Under the pieces are notes generated by a model that saw only the letters and a list, made by a program, of their open reading frames with translations, ran no database searches and had not been told where the DNA came from. The translations under genes were made by a program, and so were the position numbers. Shown here in pieces: positions 1-9,003 of a DNA stretch of 64,000 nucleotides; the stretch's first letter is position 1, and every line of letters starts with the position of its first letter. The stretch spans positions 1 to 64,000 of the forward strand of contig JAFGAC010000019.1 of assembly GCA_016933835.1 (NCBI GenBank). The letters run 5' to 3'. The stretch comes from Clostridiales bacterium (GTDB lineage: Bacteria; Bacillota; Clostridia; Peptostreptococcales; Acidaminobacteraceae).

Positions 1-91
1 AATAAACACTTGCATGTTTGTTTCATTTTGTTTCTTTTTCTTTACACTACTTCAGTTTTCAAGGTTCTCATCGCTCAGCGGCGACTTAATA
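1..91 (-). other. 5' leader of an rRNA operon running off the left edge
   Basis: On the minus strand this stretch follows a strong promoter and carries GAACCTTGAAAACTGAA (positions 67 down to 51), the kind of sequence found in the pre-16S leader of Firmicutes rRNA operons. A short stem TCGC/GCGA lies just before it. No coding frame is visible. The rRNA genes themselves would be outside the window. An rRNA operon directly after lysS is the arrangement known from Bacillus subtilis. The leader identity is inferred from these short matches. Confidence 0.65.
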
Positions 92-120
92 ATAATAACA
101 CCACTGGCCTTTCATGTCAA
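92..120 (-). promoter_or_regulatory. Strong sigma-A promoter of the rRNA operon
   Basis: Minus strand: -35 TTGACA (120-115), a 17-base spacer and -10 TATTAT (97-92). Upstream, at about 121-150, are A-tracts of the UP-element type. Transcription runs to the left, into the rRNA leader. Confidence 0.8.
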
Positions 121-150
121 TATTATTTTGAACTTTTTTTGTTTTTTTAG

Positions 151-179
151 CAAATAAAAGCACCCATTTATAGGGTGCA
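151..179 (-). terminator. Rho-independent terminator after lysS
   Basis: Stem GCACCC (minus 178-173 pairing with 165-160), 7-base loop, followed on the minus strand by TTTTATTTG. It separates lysS from the rRNA promoter only about 30 bases further on. Confidence 0.8.
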
Positions 180-183
180 TTAG

Positions 184-1659
184 TTATTCAATAGGCTTCA
201 TCGTTGGAAACAAAATAATATCTCTGATAGAAGTAACATTTGTCAATAACATGATTACTCGATCGATTCCTATTCCAAGTCCACCAGTCGGTGGCAATCC
301 TACTTCCAGCGCGTTCAAGAAATCTTCATCCATTGGATGCGCTTCATCATCTACTCCAGTATCGCGTCTTTCAGCTTGCTCAGTAAATCTCTCTCTCTGA
401 TCAATTGGATCATTAAGCTCAGAGAACGCATTTGCAATCTCCCATGTATTTACAAAAGCTTCAAATCTATTTGTCACTTCAGAATCATCTGGATTTCTTT
501 TTGATAAAGGTGATATAGCAACAGGATGATGTGTTACAAATGTCGGTTGAATTAAATGCTCTTCACAGAAAGTTTCAAACACCTCGCTGACAATATGTCC
601 CCATTCCATATCTTTCGTTACTTCAATACCCAGTTTTTCTGCTGCAGCTTTCGCTTCTTCTCGATCACGTATTTTATTGAAATCTACACCTGTATGTTCT
701 GTAATCGAATCCACCATTGTCACACGTCTCCATGGAGGTGTAAAATCAAGTTCAACTCCTTGATAATTGACCTTTGCACTACCAAGCGCTTTTTCAGCAA
801 CATGTGCTACAAGATTTTCAGTAATCCACATTACATATTTATAATCTTTGTAAGCTGCATATAATTCCATAGCTGTATATTCAGGGTTATGTTTGATAGA
901 CATTCCTTCATTTCTGAACATTTTACCCATTTCGTATACTTTATCAAATCCACCAACTATCAATCTTTTTAAATAAAGTTCATTTGCAATTCTCATATAC
1001 ATATCAATATCCAAAGCATTATGATGCGTTACAAAAGGTCTAGCTGCTGCTCCACCTGCAATAGTGCTTAAAATTGGTGTTTCAACCTCCAAAAATCCTT
1101 CATTTTCCAAAAACTCTCTGATTGCTTTCATAATTTTATTTCTAAGCAAAAATGTCTTTTTGACTTCAGGATTCATTATAAGGTCAACATATCTCTGTCT
1201 ATATCTTAAATCTTGATCTTTTAATCCGTGAAACTTTTCAGGTAAGATCTGTAAAGATTTTGATAACAACAACACCTCCGAAGCTCTAATTGAAATTTCT
1301 TCCTTTTGAGTCATAAAAACAGAGCCTTTTATACCGACAATATCTCCAATATCATAAGTAACAAAAATATCGTATTCCTCTTCACCTAATGCATCTTTTC
1401 TAACATACGCTTGAATTCTGCCTTCAGAGTCTAAAATATCAATAAAAGAAGCTTTTCCCATTGATCGTTTCGCCATAATTCTACCAGCAAGTGCAACCTC
1501 TTTACCATTGAAAGCATCAAAATCATCTGCTATTTCTTTGCTGAAATTTGTTCTTTCATATTTTTCAATCAAGAATGGATCTCTTCCCATTTCTCTGAGT
1601 TTGGCAAGCTTCTCACGTCTAACCTGCAAAACTTCATTTAAATTCAATTCTTCTGACAT
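184..1659 (-). CDS. lysS: Lysyl-tRNA synthetase, class II
   Basis: Charges tRNA-Lys in the cytoplasm. The 491-residue product has the usual class II layout: an N-terminal OB-fold anticodon-binding domain (about 55-150), then the catalytic core with motif 2 (FRNEG) and motif 3 (GIGIDR close to the C-terminus). I start at the ATG at 1659 because GAAGGAGG lies 5 bases upstream; the longer frame would use a TTG before this site. It follows greA after only about 20 bases, so it is the last gene of a coaX-dusB-greA-lysS run. A terminator follows at once. No T-box or other leader is visible. Confidence 0.97.
   Translation of the reverse strand: MSEELNLNEVLQVRREKLAKLREMGRDPFLIEKYERTNFSKEIADDFDAFNGKEVALAGRIMAKRSMGKASFIDILDSEGRIQAYVRKDALGEEEYDIFVTYDIGDIVGIKGSVFMTQKEEISIRASEVLLLSKSLQILPEKFHGLKDQDLRYRQRYVDLIMNPEVKKTFLLRNKIMKAIREFLENEGFLEVETPILSTIAGGAAARPFVTHHNALDIDMYMRIANELYLKRLIVGGFDKVYEMGKMFRNEGMSIKHNPEYTAMELYAAYKDYKYVMWITENLVAHVAEKALGSAKVNYQGVELDFTPPWRRVTMVDSITEHTGVDFNKIRDREEAKAAAEKLGIEVTKDMEWGHIVSEVFETFCEEHLIQPTFVTHHPVAISPLSKRNPDDSEVTNRFEAFVNTWEIANAFSELNDPIDQRERFTEQAERRDTGVDDEAHPMDEDFLNALEVGLPPTGGLGIGIDRVIMLLTNVTSIRDIILFPTMKPIE
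969..997. other. No separate feature inside lysS
   Basis: This interval is ordinary lysS coding sequence; it is listed only to avoid confusion with the coaX promoter, which is at 3969-3997. Confidence 0.1.
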
Positions 1660-1678
1660 ATGATCCTCCTTCAATTAA

Positions 1679-2152
1679 TTATATGATTTTTAACACTTTA
1701 TAATTCAGCGTTCCCGTTGGAACTTGGACTTCTATCACTTCTCCAACTTTTTTTCCTATAAGAGCGCTGCCGACAGGAGAAATGTTAGAAATTTTCTTTT
1801 CATATGGATCTGCCTCTGTCGTTCCAACAATTGAATAAGTCTCTTCTTCATTATATTCAACATCAAGTACTGTAACTTTAGATCCAACTGCAATAATATC
1901 TTTATTCTTTGAATTTTCTTCGATTATTTTAGCGAATTTTACAATGTTTTCTAATTTGATGATACGCGCTTCGATTTCTGCTTGTTCATTCTTAGCTTCA
2001 TCATACTCAGAGTTCTCGCTTATATCTCCAAATTCTCTAGCTGTTTTAATCTTTTCAGCAATATCCAATCTTTTCTCTACTTTTAAATATTCTAGTTCCA
2101 CTTTTATCTTATCTAAACCTTCTCTTGTAATTAAAACTTCATTTGTATTCAT
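1679..2152 (-). CDS. greA: Transcription elongation factor GreA
   Basis: Rescues backtracked RNA polymerase by stimulating transcript cleavage through the secondary channel. The 157-residue protein has the standard length: an N-terminal antiparallel coiled coil (about 8-78) with the acidic tip segment [15 protein letters not shown], and a C-terminal FKBP-like domain ending in the GTLNYKVL segment. It lies between dusB and lysS on the same strand with short gaps, and a GGAGGGG site precedes the ATG. Nothing unusual was seen. Confidence 0.96.
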   Translation of the reverse strand: MNTNEVLITREGLDKIKVELEYLKVEKRLDIAEKIKTAREFGDISENSEYDEAKNEQAEIEARIIKLENIVKFAKIIEENSKNKDIIAVGSKVTVLDVEYNEEETYSIVGTTEADPYEKKISNISPVGSALIGKKVGEVIEVQVPTGTLNYKVLKII

Positions 2153-2199
2153 TTTTACACCCCTCCAAAAGATTATGAAACATTATATTTGAGTTGCAG

Positions 2200-3159
2200 T
2201 CAATTGTCAAGCAAGCGATTCAAATGATACTCAAATTCTTCAAAACTCAACGATTTATTAATATTGTTTCTTATTGATGTTGCATCCTTAAATCCTTTAA
2301 CATACCACCCAATATGCTTTCTCAGTTCAACAATCGCTCGATGTTCACCTTTGCTTTCAATCGCATATTTGAGATGTTTCATTATAACTCTTTTAACTTC
2401 TTCTCCAGTAGGTTTTTTATTTATTTGACCTGTTTCAAAATAACTGATAATATCTCTAATCAACCATGGATTCCCTTGAGCCCCTCTTGCTACCATTATA
2501 CCGTCGACTCCCGAATCATTTATTCTATTTATTGCATCATCAAGAGTAAATATATCTCCATTACCAACTACAGGTATTTTCAACTCTTTCTTTATTTCTT
2601 TAATAATATCCCAGTTCGCTTTTCCAGAATACATCTGATCACGTGTTCTTCCATGGACCGTTAAGGCGTCTGCTCCAGAATTTTCAATCGCCTTTGCAAA
2701 ATCAACTATGCCAAAAGTATCTTCCCACCCGATTCTAATTTTAACAGAAACCGGTTTGTCAGAAACTGCTTTGGCAGCTTCCAAAACACGTCTTGCTTTA
2801 TCGACATCTTTAAGCAATGCTGATCCATCGCCATTTTTTACTATTTTTGGTGTCGGACAGCCCATATTGATATCTAAAATTTCGTAATCCGCCATTTGCT
2901 GAATACGCTTAACAGCTTCTTCCATAAAATAAGGCTCTGATCCAAAAATTTGAACACCAATCGGATGTTCATTATCATCAATTTTTAATAATTCCAATGT
3001 TTTTTTATCGTTATAGCAAACACCTCTCGAACTGATCATTTCAGTATATGACATTTCCAGTCCAAATTCTCTGCAAATTTTTCGAAAAGCATAATCTGTG
3101 ACACCTGCCATTGGTCCTAATGTCAGTTTTGAAGTTATCTCTATGTTTCCTATTTTCAA
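2200..3159 (-). CDS. dusB: tRNA-dihydrouridine synthase (DusB family)
   Basis: FMN-dependent enzyme that reduces specific uridines in the tRNA D-loop. The 319-residue TIM-barrel protein opens with the FMN-site segment LGPMAGVTD, has the catalytic cysteine in NMGCPTPKI (about 100) and the HGRTRDQ motif (about 170). The C-terminal helical tRNA-binding part is present. It follows coaX by 7 bases. This gene is the counterpart of B. subtilis dusB (yacF), which lies upstream of lysS, so its position supports the assignment. Confidence 0.94.
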   Translation of the reverse strand: MKIGNIEITSKLTLGPMAGVTDYAFRKICREFGLEMSYTEMISSRGVCYNDKKTLELLKIDDNEHPIGVQIFGSEPYFMEEAVKRIQQMADYEILDINMGCPTPKIVKNGDGSALLKDVDKARRVLEAAKAVSDKPVSVKIRIGWEDTFGIVDFAKAIENSGADALTVHGRTRDQMYSGKANWDIIKEIKKELKIPVVGNGDIFTLDDAINRINDSGVDGIMVARGAQGNPWLIRDIISYFETGQINKKPTGEEVKRVIMKHLKYAIESKGEHRAIVELRKHIGWYVKGFKDATSIRNNINKSLSFEEFEYHLNRLLDN

Positions 3160-3166
3160 AATAATA

Positions 3167-3940
3167 TCACCTTTTTATATTTAAATCATAAATCATTTTA
3201 AGTCCATCCAAAGTCAAAAATTTATCGACTATATCAATTTCATTTGATTTGGATGCAATAAGAGATGAAAGTCCACCAGTAGCTACAACTTTTATATTCT
3301 CGCCTGTCATTTCATCTTTAAAAAGTCTCACCATATGATCCACTAGACCGACATACCCAAAAATAATACCCGATTGCATACTTTCGTTTGTTGTTTTCGC
3401 AATTGCTCTAGTAGGCATTTGCAATTCAACTCTTGTCAACTTTGCCGCCTTTTGAAATAGCGCATCACTTGATATTTTTATTCCTGGTGCAATTGCACCA
3501 CCCAAATATTGCATATCCTCAGTTATTCCACAAAAAGTTGTTGCAGTTCCAAAATCAACTACAATTATTGGACCTCCATATTTTTTTATTGCAGCAACAC
3601 CATTGACAATTCTGTCGGCACCCACTTGTTTTGGATCGTCGTATAGAATTTTCATCCCTGTTTTTATTCCAGGACCTACAACCATTGCCTCTTTATCAAA
3701 ATATTTTAGCGTCATATGCTGTAAAGAGTACATGATTGTCGGAACAACTGAAGATATGATTACATCTTCTATATCTTCTATATCCAAATTGTCATGGATT
3801 AAAAGTTGTTTTAAAAAAATCCCCAATTCATCCGCTGTTTTACTTTTATCTGTTGACATTCTCCAATTTTTAATCAGTTCATTATCTCGGTAAACACCAA
3901 ATACAATATTCGTGTTACCAACATCTACTGTTAATAACAT
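3167..3940 (-). CDS. coaX: Type III pantothenate kinase
   Basis: First step of coenzyme A synthesis from pantothenate. At 257 residues it has the normal length. The N-terminal phosphate-binding motif DVGNTNIVFG is at residues 5-14, the central GADRIVN segment binds pantothenate, and the second ASKHA phosphate motif is DFGTATT (about 130). In Firmicutes coaX normally follows ftsH; here about 27 kb of catabolic genes separate the two. It overlaps no neighbour and has a possible promoter of its own at 969-997. Confidence 0.95.
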   Translation of the reverse strand: MLLTVDVGNTNIVFGVYRDNELIKNWRMSTDKSKTADELGIFLKQLLIHDNLDIEDIEDVIISSVVPTIMYSLQHMTLKYFDKEAMVVGPGIKTGMKILYDDPKQVGADRIVNGVAAIKKYGGPIIVVDFGTATTFCGITEDMQYLGGAIAPGIKISSDALFQKAAKLTRVELQMPTRAIAKTTNESMQSGIIFGYVGLVDHMVRLFKDEMTGENIKVVATGGLSSLIASKSNEIDIVDKFLTLDGLKMIYDLNIKR

Positions 3941-3968
3941 TCAATCACCCTTTTATTTAAGTTAATTT

Positions 3969-3997
3969 ATCTTACCACCTGCAAAGGAATAATACAA
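3969..3997 (-). promoter_or_regulatory. Possible promoter of the coaX-dusB-greA-lysS run
   Basis: Minus strand TTGTAT (997-992), 17-base spacer and TAAGAT (974-969), located between birA and coaX. The match to consensus is only moderate. Confidence 0.35.
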
Positions 3998-4000
3998 TCA

Positions 4001-4975
4001 CTAACTATAGCCATCCTTGCTGCGTATTGAAATTTCACCAAATAGCAACTCTTTTTCAATTCCTTTTTCATCGACAACAATAAGTCTGCCATCTTTATCA
4101 ATTTTTTCAGCCTTATAATAGTTGGTTTTACCTTTATCGATGGCAATTATATCTTTTCCAACAATTGAAGAGAATGCATTTATTTCATTTAATACAAATT
4201 CTAGATTTCTAGATTTTGTGAACTGTCTATACAATATAATAAATTCATTCAATATTTCCTTAATCAATTCAAGTCTGGAAATTTTCACATCAGTAACTTG
4301 CTTCAGAGAAATCGCCTTATCCTTTAACTCTCCTTCAAATGATTCATTAAATACATTTATCCCTATGCCAATGATCAATTGATCAATCCTATCAATTTCA
4401 GTTATCATTTCTGTTAGGATTCCAGCCGTTTTTTTACCTTCAAAGACAATGTCATTTGGCCACTTTATTTTAAAATCAAGATTGAAAATATTCCTCAACG
4501 CTCTTGCAACAGCCAATGATGCAACTTGGGTTATATTCACCGCCTCGGAAGGCATCAAATCCGGATGAATTTTAAGACTCATGTAAATTCCTTGATCGCT
4601 TTTGGATTCCCATTGTCTGCCAAGTCTACCTCGACCCATCGTCTGTTCTTTAGCTACTATCAATGTATTCTCTTTATTTCTCAAATTCTTCGCAAACACA
4701 TTCGTTGAGTCAATCGCCTGAAAATACTCAACATTTTTAAAGAAATCCCCTAATTCATGTATAATTATTTGCAATTCTTCTTTATTCATTTGCTCTATAC
4801 CGTCTACATAGCAATATCCAAGTCCAGATTTTGATTCTATACTGTATCCTGCTTGCTTTAAATTTTTTATATGTTTCCAAACTGCTGTTCTACTGATTCC
4901 CAATTGTCGGCTGAGTTCTTCTCCAGAAATATATTCTTTCGATTTTTTCATAATATTTAAAATTTTTTCTTTCAT
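4001..4975 (-). CDS. birA: Biotin--[protein] ligase with N-terminal repressor domain
   Basis: Activates biotin as biotinyl-AMP and attaches it to the lysine of biotin-dependent enzymes. The 324-residue bifunctional form has an N-terminal winged helix (residues 1-60; segment GEELSRQLGISRTAVWKHIK) and a catalytic domain with the biotinyl-AMP loop GRGRLGRQW (about 115) and the KWPND motif (about 175). The ATG at 4975 is chosen because GGAGGG lies 5 bases upstream. It directly follows the operon that encodes a biotin carrier protein (6189-6584), its likely substrate. A terminator hairpin (4993-5014) separates the two, so co-expression would need read-through. Confidence 0.93.
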   Translation of the reverse strand: MKEKILNIMKKSKEYISGEELSRQLGISRTAVWKHIKNLKQAGYSIESKSGLGYCYVDGIEQMNKEELQIIIHELGDFFKNVEYFQAIDSTNVFAKNLRNKENTLIVAKEQTMGRGRLGRQWESKSDQGIYMSLKIHPDLMPSEAVNITQVASLAVARALRNIFNLDFKIKWPNDIVFEGKKTAGILTEMITEIDRIDQLIIGIGINVFNESFEGELKDKAISLKQVTDVKISRLELIKEILNEFIILYRQFTKSRNLEFVLNEINAFSSIVGKDIIAIDKGKTNYYKAEKIDKDGRLIVVDEKGIEKELLFGEISIRSKDGYS

Positions 4976-4992
4976 TATGCCCTCCAAAAAGG

Positions 4993-5014
4993 AAAAAAGA
5001 GCCCTCGCTCTTTT
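4993..5014 (-). terminator. Terminator or attenuator between the decarboxylase operon and birA
   Basis: Stem AAAAGAGC/GCTCTTTT with a 4-base loop, then a T-rich tail on the minus strand. It overlaps the stop codon of the beta-subunit gene and lies just before the birA ribosome site. Confidence 0.7.
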
Positions 5015-6173
5015 AACCAAATAGTGATAGCAATACTCCCGCTGAAACAGCTGATCCTATTACACCCGCAACATTCGGTCCCATCGCATGCATTAATAAG
5101 AAATTAGAAGGGTTTTCCTTTTGTCCAACCACTTGTGAAACACGTGCTGCCATTGGTACCGCAGATACACCTGCCGATCCAATCAAAGGATTTATTTTTC
5201 CACCAGATAATTTATTCATTATTTTTCCTAATACAACTCCAGCACCTGTACCGATGCCAAATGCAACTACTCCAAGTGCTATAATCGCAAGAGTATCAAC
5301 TTTCAAGAATTTATCCGCTGAAGCAGTCGCTCCAACTGAAACACCAAGAAAAATCGTAACAATATTTATCAGTGCATTTTTTGATGTATCTTCAAGTCTT
5401 GCAACTACACCAGATTCTTTAAAAAGATTTCCTAGCATAAGCATTCCGATCAATGTTGCAGCAGGTGGTACTATTAAAGATACTATCAAAGTTACCACTA
5501 TAGGAAATAAAATCTTTTCCAGTTTAGAAACTTGTCTCAACGTATCCATTTTAATCATACGCTCTTCTTTAGTTGTCAATAATTTCATTATTGGCGGTTG
5601 GATAACTGGTACCAGTGCCATATATGAGTATGCCGCAACAGCTATAGGTCCCATCAATTCCGGCGCCAGTTTAGATGACAAGAAGATAGCTGTCGGACCG
5701 TCCGCTCCGCCTATTATTCCAATTGAAGCCGCTTGTTGTGCTGTAAATAGCCCTGACCCAATAGCGCCAAAGAATGTTATAAATATACCAAATTGTGCTG
5801 CAGCTCCTAATAATAAAGATTTAGGATTTGCAATCAATGGAGAAAAATCAGTCATTGCGCCAACACCCATAAAAATAAGTGGTGGAAATATAGCCAAATG
5901 GTCTCCTTGGTATAAGTAATACAATAAACCTCCCGGTTCAGCTGTATGTCCTGCCGCATCTAGTAAAGGCGGACTCATCATACCAGCCAGAGGAATATTT
6001 GTTAATAACATTCCAAAAGCGATCGGCAATAGTAATAGAGGTTCAAAACCTTTTTTTATCGCTAAATATAGAAGTACAAATGATATTACAATCATTATTA
6101 TTTGTCCTACTTCAAACGCGAAAAAACCTGTAGTGCTAAAAAAATTTACAAATGCTTGTACCACAATGCGCAT
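5013..6173 (-). CDS. Na+-transporting decarboxylase beta subunit
   Basis: Membrane subunit (OadB/GcdB/MmdB family) that decarboxylates carboxybiotin and couples this to Na+ export. The 386-residue protein has many hydrophobic segments and the family signatures [10 protein letters not shown] (about 155) with the catalytic aspartate, [16 protein letters not shown] in the middle, and SAVPMAARV plus [15 protein letters not shown] near the C-terminus. The start is ambiguous: AAAGGGG touches the ATG at 6173, while a GTG at 6164 is better spaced. It comes after the biotin carrier, delta-type and alpha subunit genes, so it belongs to a methylmalonyl-CoA decarboxylase rather than an oxaloacetate decarboxylase. 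Confidence 0.93.
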   Translation of the reverse strand: MRIVVQAFVNFFSTTGFFAFEVGQIIMIVISFVLLYLAIKKGFEPLLLLPIAFGMLLTNIPLAGMMSPPLLDAAGHTAEPGGLLYYLYQGDHLAIFPPLIFMGVGAMTDFSPLIANPKSLLLGAAAQFGIFITFFGAIGSGLFTAQQAASIGIIGGADGPTAIFLSSKLAPELMGPIAVAAYSYMALVPVIQPPIMKLLTTKEERMIKMDTLRQVSKLEKILFPIVVTLIVSLIVPPAATLIGMLMLGNLFKESGVVARLEDTSKNALINIVTIFLGVSVGATASADKFLKVDTLAIIALGVVAFGIGTGAGVVLGKIMNKLSGGKINPLIGSAGVSAVPMAARVSQVVGQKENPSNFLLMHAMGPNVAGVIGSAVSAGVLLSLFG

Positions 6174-6188
6174 CCCCTTTCAGTGTTA

Positions 6189-6584
6189 TTATCCGATTAC
6201 TACTAAAATATCACCAGAATTTACAGATGCACCTTTTGAAACATTCACGGATACAACTTTACCTGCGGCTGGTGCCATAATTTCATTTTCCATCTTCATA
6301 GCTTCCAAGATTACAAGTACATCACCATTTGCAACAGTATCTCCAACATTAACTTTAATATCCAATATCGTTCCAGGCATCGGTGCTGTTATTGTACTTG
6401 AACCCGCTGGTGCTGGTGCCGCTGCAGGTGCTGCCGCTTTTGGAGCTGCTGCAGGTGCTGGTGCCGCTTTAACTGCTGGCGCTGCTGTTGCTCGTGGAGC
6501 CGGTGCCGCCGCTGCAGTGCTTCCTAATTCTTCTACTTCAACTTCATAAGATTTTCCATTAACCGTAATATTATATTTTTTCAT
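6189..6584 (-). CDS. Biotin carrier subunit of the Na+-pumping decarboxylase
   Basis: Carries the carboxyl group as carboxybiotin from the alpha subunit to the membrane beta subunit. The 131-residue protein has a short N-terminal segment (1-20), a long Ala/Pro-rich flexible linker (about 22-62) and a C-terminal biotinyl domain with EAMKMENE; the lysine in the middle is the biotinylation site. Such linkers are typical of MmdC and GcdC proteins. It lies between the small membrane subunit and the beta subunit with 15-base gaps. The alanine-rich linker uses GC-rich codons and so creates a long false frame on the opposite strand. Confidence 0.95.
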   Translation of the reverse strand: MKKYNITVNGKSYEVEVEELGSTAAAAPAPRATAAPAVKAAPAPAAAPKAAAPAAAPAPAGSSTITAPMPGTILDIKVNVGDTVANGDVLVILEAMKMENEIMAPAAGKVVSVNVSKGASVNSGDILVVIG

Positions 6585-6599
6585 GATAGCCTCCTATAT

Positions 6600-7010
6600 T
6601 TACATTCTTTTAGATATTTGGTTGGCAATTCCCGCCTTTTGCCACACTGGTAAATTGTCGCCAACTCTTCTAATGTTTTTTACATAAATCTGATTTATAG
6701 GTTGATTTGTTACCGCAGCAATAGCGGCTGTTATAACAGCTACTAATTCATAATCATCTTCTTCAACAGCGCTCTCTGATTTAACAGCTTGAACCTTAGG
6801 AGACTCTTTAACGATTTGAATAGCAGCACTTTTTTTCTCAAGTCCACGGACTACCTTTCCAAGTATCACAATAGCTCCCCATAAAATAATAAGAGCCATA
6901 AAAGTAATACCCATACCAAGAATTGTCACATATGTGGATGCTAACATTTTATCCCCAAACGACATTGAATGAATAATCGTCGGGTCTGCAAATCTTTCAA
7001 GTAAAGTCAT
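6600..7010 (-). CDS. Small membrane subunit of the Na+-pumping decarboxylase (OadG/MmdD-like)
   Basis: Accessory subunit that holds the decarboxylase complex together. The 136-residue protein has one strong membrane segment (about 24-52, in TYVTILGMGITFMALI), then a charged linker and a C-terminal stretch ending PVWQKAGIANQISKRM. The segment AVITAAIAAVTNQ before it is typical of the longer MmdD/OadG-type proteins. It lies directly after mmdA and before the biotin carrier gene. Assignment rests on context plus the OadG-like hydrophobic segment. Confidence 0.85.
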   Translation of the reverse strand: MTLLERFADPTIIHSMSFGDKMLASTYVTILGMGITFMALIILWGAIVILGKVVRGLEKKSAAIQIVKESPKVQAVKSESAVEEDDYELVAVITAAIAAVTNQPINQIYVKNIRRVGDNLPVWQKAGIANQISKRM

Positions 7011-7028
7011 AATTTATCTCCTTATTTT

Positions 7029-8576
7029 TTATAGAGGAATATTGCCATGCTTTTTAGCAGGACGATCTTCACGTTTTGATGCCAGCATATTAAGAGCATC
7101 AACTAGTCTCATTCTTGTTGTGCTCGGTTCGATTACGTCATCAACAAATCCTCTTTCAGCAGCTTTATAAGGTGTCGCAAATTCAACTTTGTATTCTTCG
7201 ATTTTTTGCTGTCTCATTTGAACTGGATCATCAGCTTCATTTATTTCATTTCTAAAAATAATATTTGCCGCTCCCTGAGGTCCCATTACAGCAATTTCCG
7301 CACTTGGCCACGCCAATACTAAATCCGCTCCTAAATCTTTAGAACACATTGCAAGGTATGCACCACCATAAGCTTTTCTAACAATCAGTGTAATCTTTGG
7401 AACAGTCGCTTCACTATAAGCATACAGCATTTTAGCACCATGTCTTATTATTCCGCCGTATTCTTGAGACGTTCCTGGTAAAAATCCTGGTACATCTACA
7501 ATATTGAGAAGTGGAATATTAAAAGCATCACATGTTCTTATAAATCTACCTGCCTTATCTGATGCATTGACATCAAGCGTTCCAGCTAATACTTTTGGTT
7601 GATTAGCTACAATACCTACTGTAGATCCGTTTATTCTAGCAAATACCGTTAGTATATTCATTGCAAAATACTGCTGATATTCCATATATTCTCCATTATC
7701 AACAAGTGCACTGATAATATCATGCATATCATATGGCTTGTTTGGGTTATCTGGAATAATATCATTCAATTCATCAATCAATCTATTGATATCATCATCC
7801 AATTCAAATACAGGTGGTGCTTCCATATTGTTTGATGGTAGATAATCAAGTAATTTTCTTATGTCTTGAATAACTATTTCGTCATTGGAAGACATAAAAT
7901 GCGCAACACCACTAACGCTGTTGTGAGTCATGGCACCGCCTAAAGCTTCTGCAGTTACTTTTTCACCAGTAACTGTTTCAATAACTTGTGGTCCAGTTAT
8001 AAACATTTGAGAAGTTTTGTCTACCATAAAAACAAAATCTGTAATTGCAGGTGAATACACAGCACCCCCTGCACATGGTCCCATAATTGCTGTAATCTGA
8101 GGTATTACACCAGAAGCAATTGTGTTTTTGAAAAATATTTTACCATATCCTGATAAAGCATCTACCGCTTCTTGAATTCTTGCACCACCAGAGTCATTCA
8201 ATCCAACAACTGGCGCTCCCATTTTCATGGCATTATCTAAAACTTTTACAATTTTATTGGCATGCATTTCACCTAAAGAGCCACCTATTACTGTAAAATC
8301 TTGTGCATAGGCAAAAACCAATCTTCCATCAACTTGACCATATCCTGTAACTACACCCTCGGCTGGCGCTTCAAGATTTTCCATACCAAAATTAGTGCTT
8401 CTGTGTGTTACGAATGCGTCCATTTCGATAAATGTACCTTCATCAAACAATAAATTCATTCTCTCTCTTGCAGTCATTTTTCCAATGGCATGTTGTTTAT
8501 CAATTCTTTTCGCACCACCGCCAGCAAGAATTTTTGCTTTTCTTTGTCTTAAATCTTCCAATTTGTTAATAGACAT
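7029..8576 (-). CDS. mmdA: Methylmalonyl-CoA decarboxylase alpha subunit (carboxyltransferase)
   Basis: Transfers the carboxyl group of (S)-methylmalonyl-CoA to biotin, giving propionyl-CoA. The 515-residue product has the two carboxyltransferase (crotonase-like) halves. The first half has LNDSGGARIQEAV (about 125) and GPCAGGAVYSPA (about 165); the second has DVPGFLPGTSQEYGGIIRHGAK (about 360) and KAYGGAYLAM. The same family includes propionyl-CoA carboxylase beta chains, but no biotin carboxylase gene is present and Na+-pump subunits follow, so the decarboxylase role is preferred. It follows the epimerase gene by 14 bases. Confidence 0.92.
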   Translation of the reverse strand: MSINKLEDLRQRKAKILAGGGAKRIDKQHAIGKMTARERMNLLFDEGTFIEMDAFVTHRSTNFGMENLEAPAEGVVTGYGQVDGRLVFAYAQDFTVIGGSLGEMHANKIVKVLDNAMKMGAPVVGLNDSGGARIQEAVDALSGYGKIFFKNTIASGVIPQITAIMGPCAGGAVYSPAITDFVFMVDKTSQMFITGPQVIETVTGEKVTAEALGGAMTHNSVSGVAHFMSSNDEIVIQDIRKLLDYLPSNNMEAPPVFELDDDINRLIDELNDIIPDNPNKPYDMHDIISALVDNGEYMEYQQYFAMNILTVFARINGSTVGIVANQPKVLAGTLDVNASDKAGRFIRTCDAFNIPLLNIVDVPGFLPGTSQEYGGIIRHGAKMLYAYSEATVPKITLIVRKAYGGAYLAMCSKDLGADLVLAWPSAEIAVMGPQGAANIIFRNEINEADDPVQMRQQKIEEYKVEFATPYKAAERGFVDDVIEPSTTRMRLVDALNMLASKREDRPAKKHGNIPL

Positions 8577-8590
8577 CTTTGTAAAACCTC

Positions 8591-8995
8591 CTAGTCTCTC
8601 TGAGTTAATTCAACTAAAACTCTATTAGAGCTTTTAGGATGAACAAATGCAATCTTAGCACCACCAGCACCATATCTCGGTTGTTCATCAATCATTCTCA
8701 TACCTTTTGCTTTCATGTGTTCAATCGCTTCTTCAATGTCATCCACTTTGAATGCAATGTGTTGAATTCCCTCGCCATTTTTTTCAATAAAGCGGGCAAT
8801 TGGTCCGTCTGGATCAGTTGATTCTAATAATTCAATTTCAGAATCTCCTATTGGTAAAAAAGCAACTCTCACTTTTTGCTCTTCGACAATTTCAGAACCC
8901 TGAACTTCCAAACCTAGAACATCTGTATAAAACTCAAGAGTTTCATCAAGATTTTTTACAGCAATCCCAATATGATCAACTTTTAAAGTTTTCAT
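8591..8995 (-). CDS. mce: Methylmalonyl-CoA epimerase
   Basis: Interconverts the (R) and (S) forms of methylmalonyl-CoA, linking the mutase product to the decarboxylase. The 134-residue protein is a vicinal-oxygen-chelate fold with two beta-alpha-beta-beta-beta modules. Likely metal ligands are the histidine of DHIGIAV (about 7), the glutamate/glutamine region of the first module, the histidine of IQHIAFKV (about 82) and the glutamate of RVLVEL (about 129). It lies between meaB and mmdA, the expected place for this function. Confidence 0.95.
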   Translation of the reverse strand: MKTLKVDHIGIAVKNLDETLEFYTDVLGLEVQGSEIVEEQKVRVAFLPIGDSEIELLESTDPDGPIARFIEKNGEGIQHIAFKVDDIEEAIEHMKAKGMRMIDEQPRYGAGGAKIAFVHPKSSNRVLVELTQRD

Positions 8996-9003
8996 TTTAC
9001 CTC

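Noticed and set aside
969-997. Placeholder entry within lysS in the feature list
   Set aside because: It carries no signal; the possible coaX promoter is at 3969-3997.
5254-5919. Plus-strand frame of 221 codons opposite the beta subunit gene
   Set aside because: Shadow of a strongly conserved membrane protein; no start signal and no recognisable domain.
6133-6549. Plus-strand frame opposite the biotin carrier, rich in Ala and Gly
   Set aside because: It mirrors the Ala/Pro linker of the real gene and has no ribosome site.
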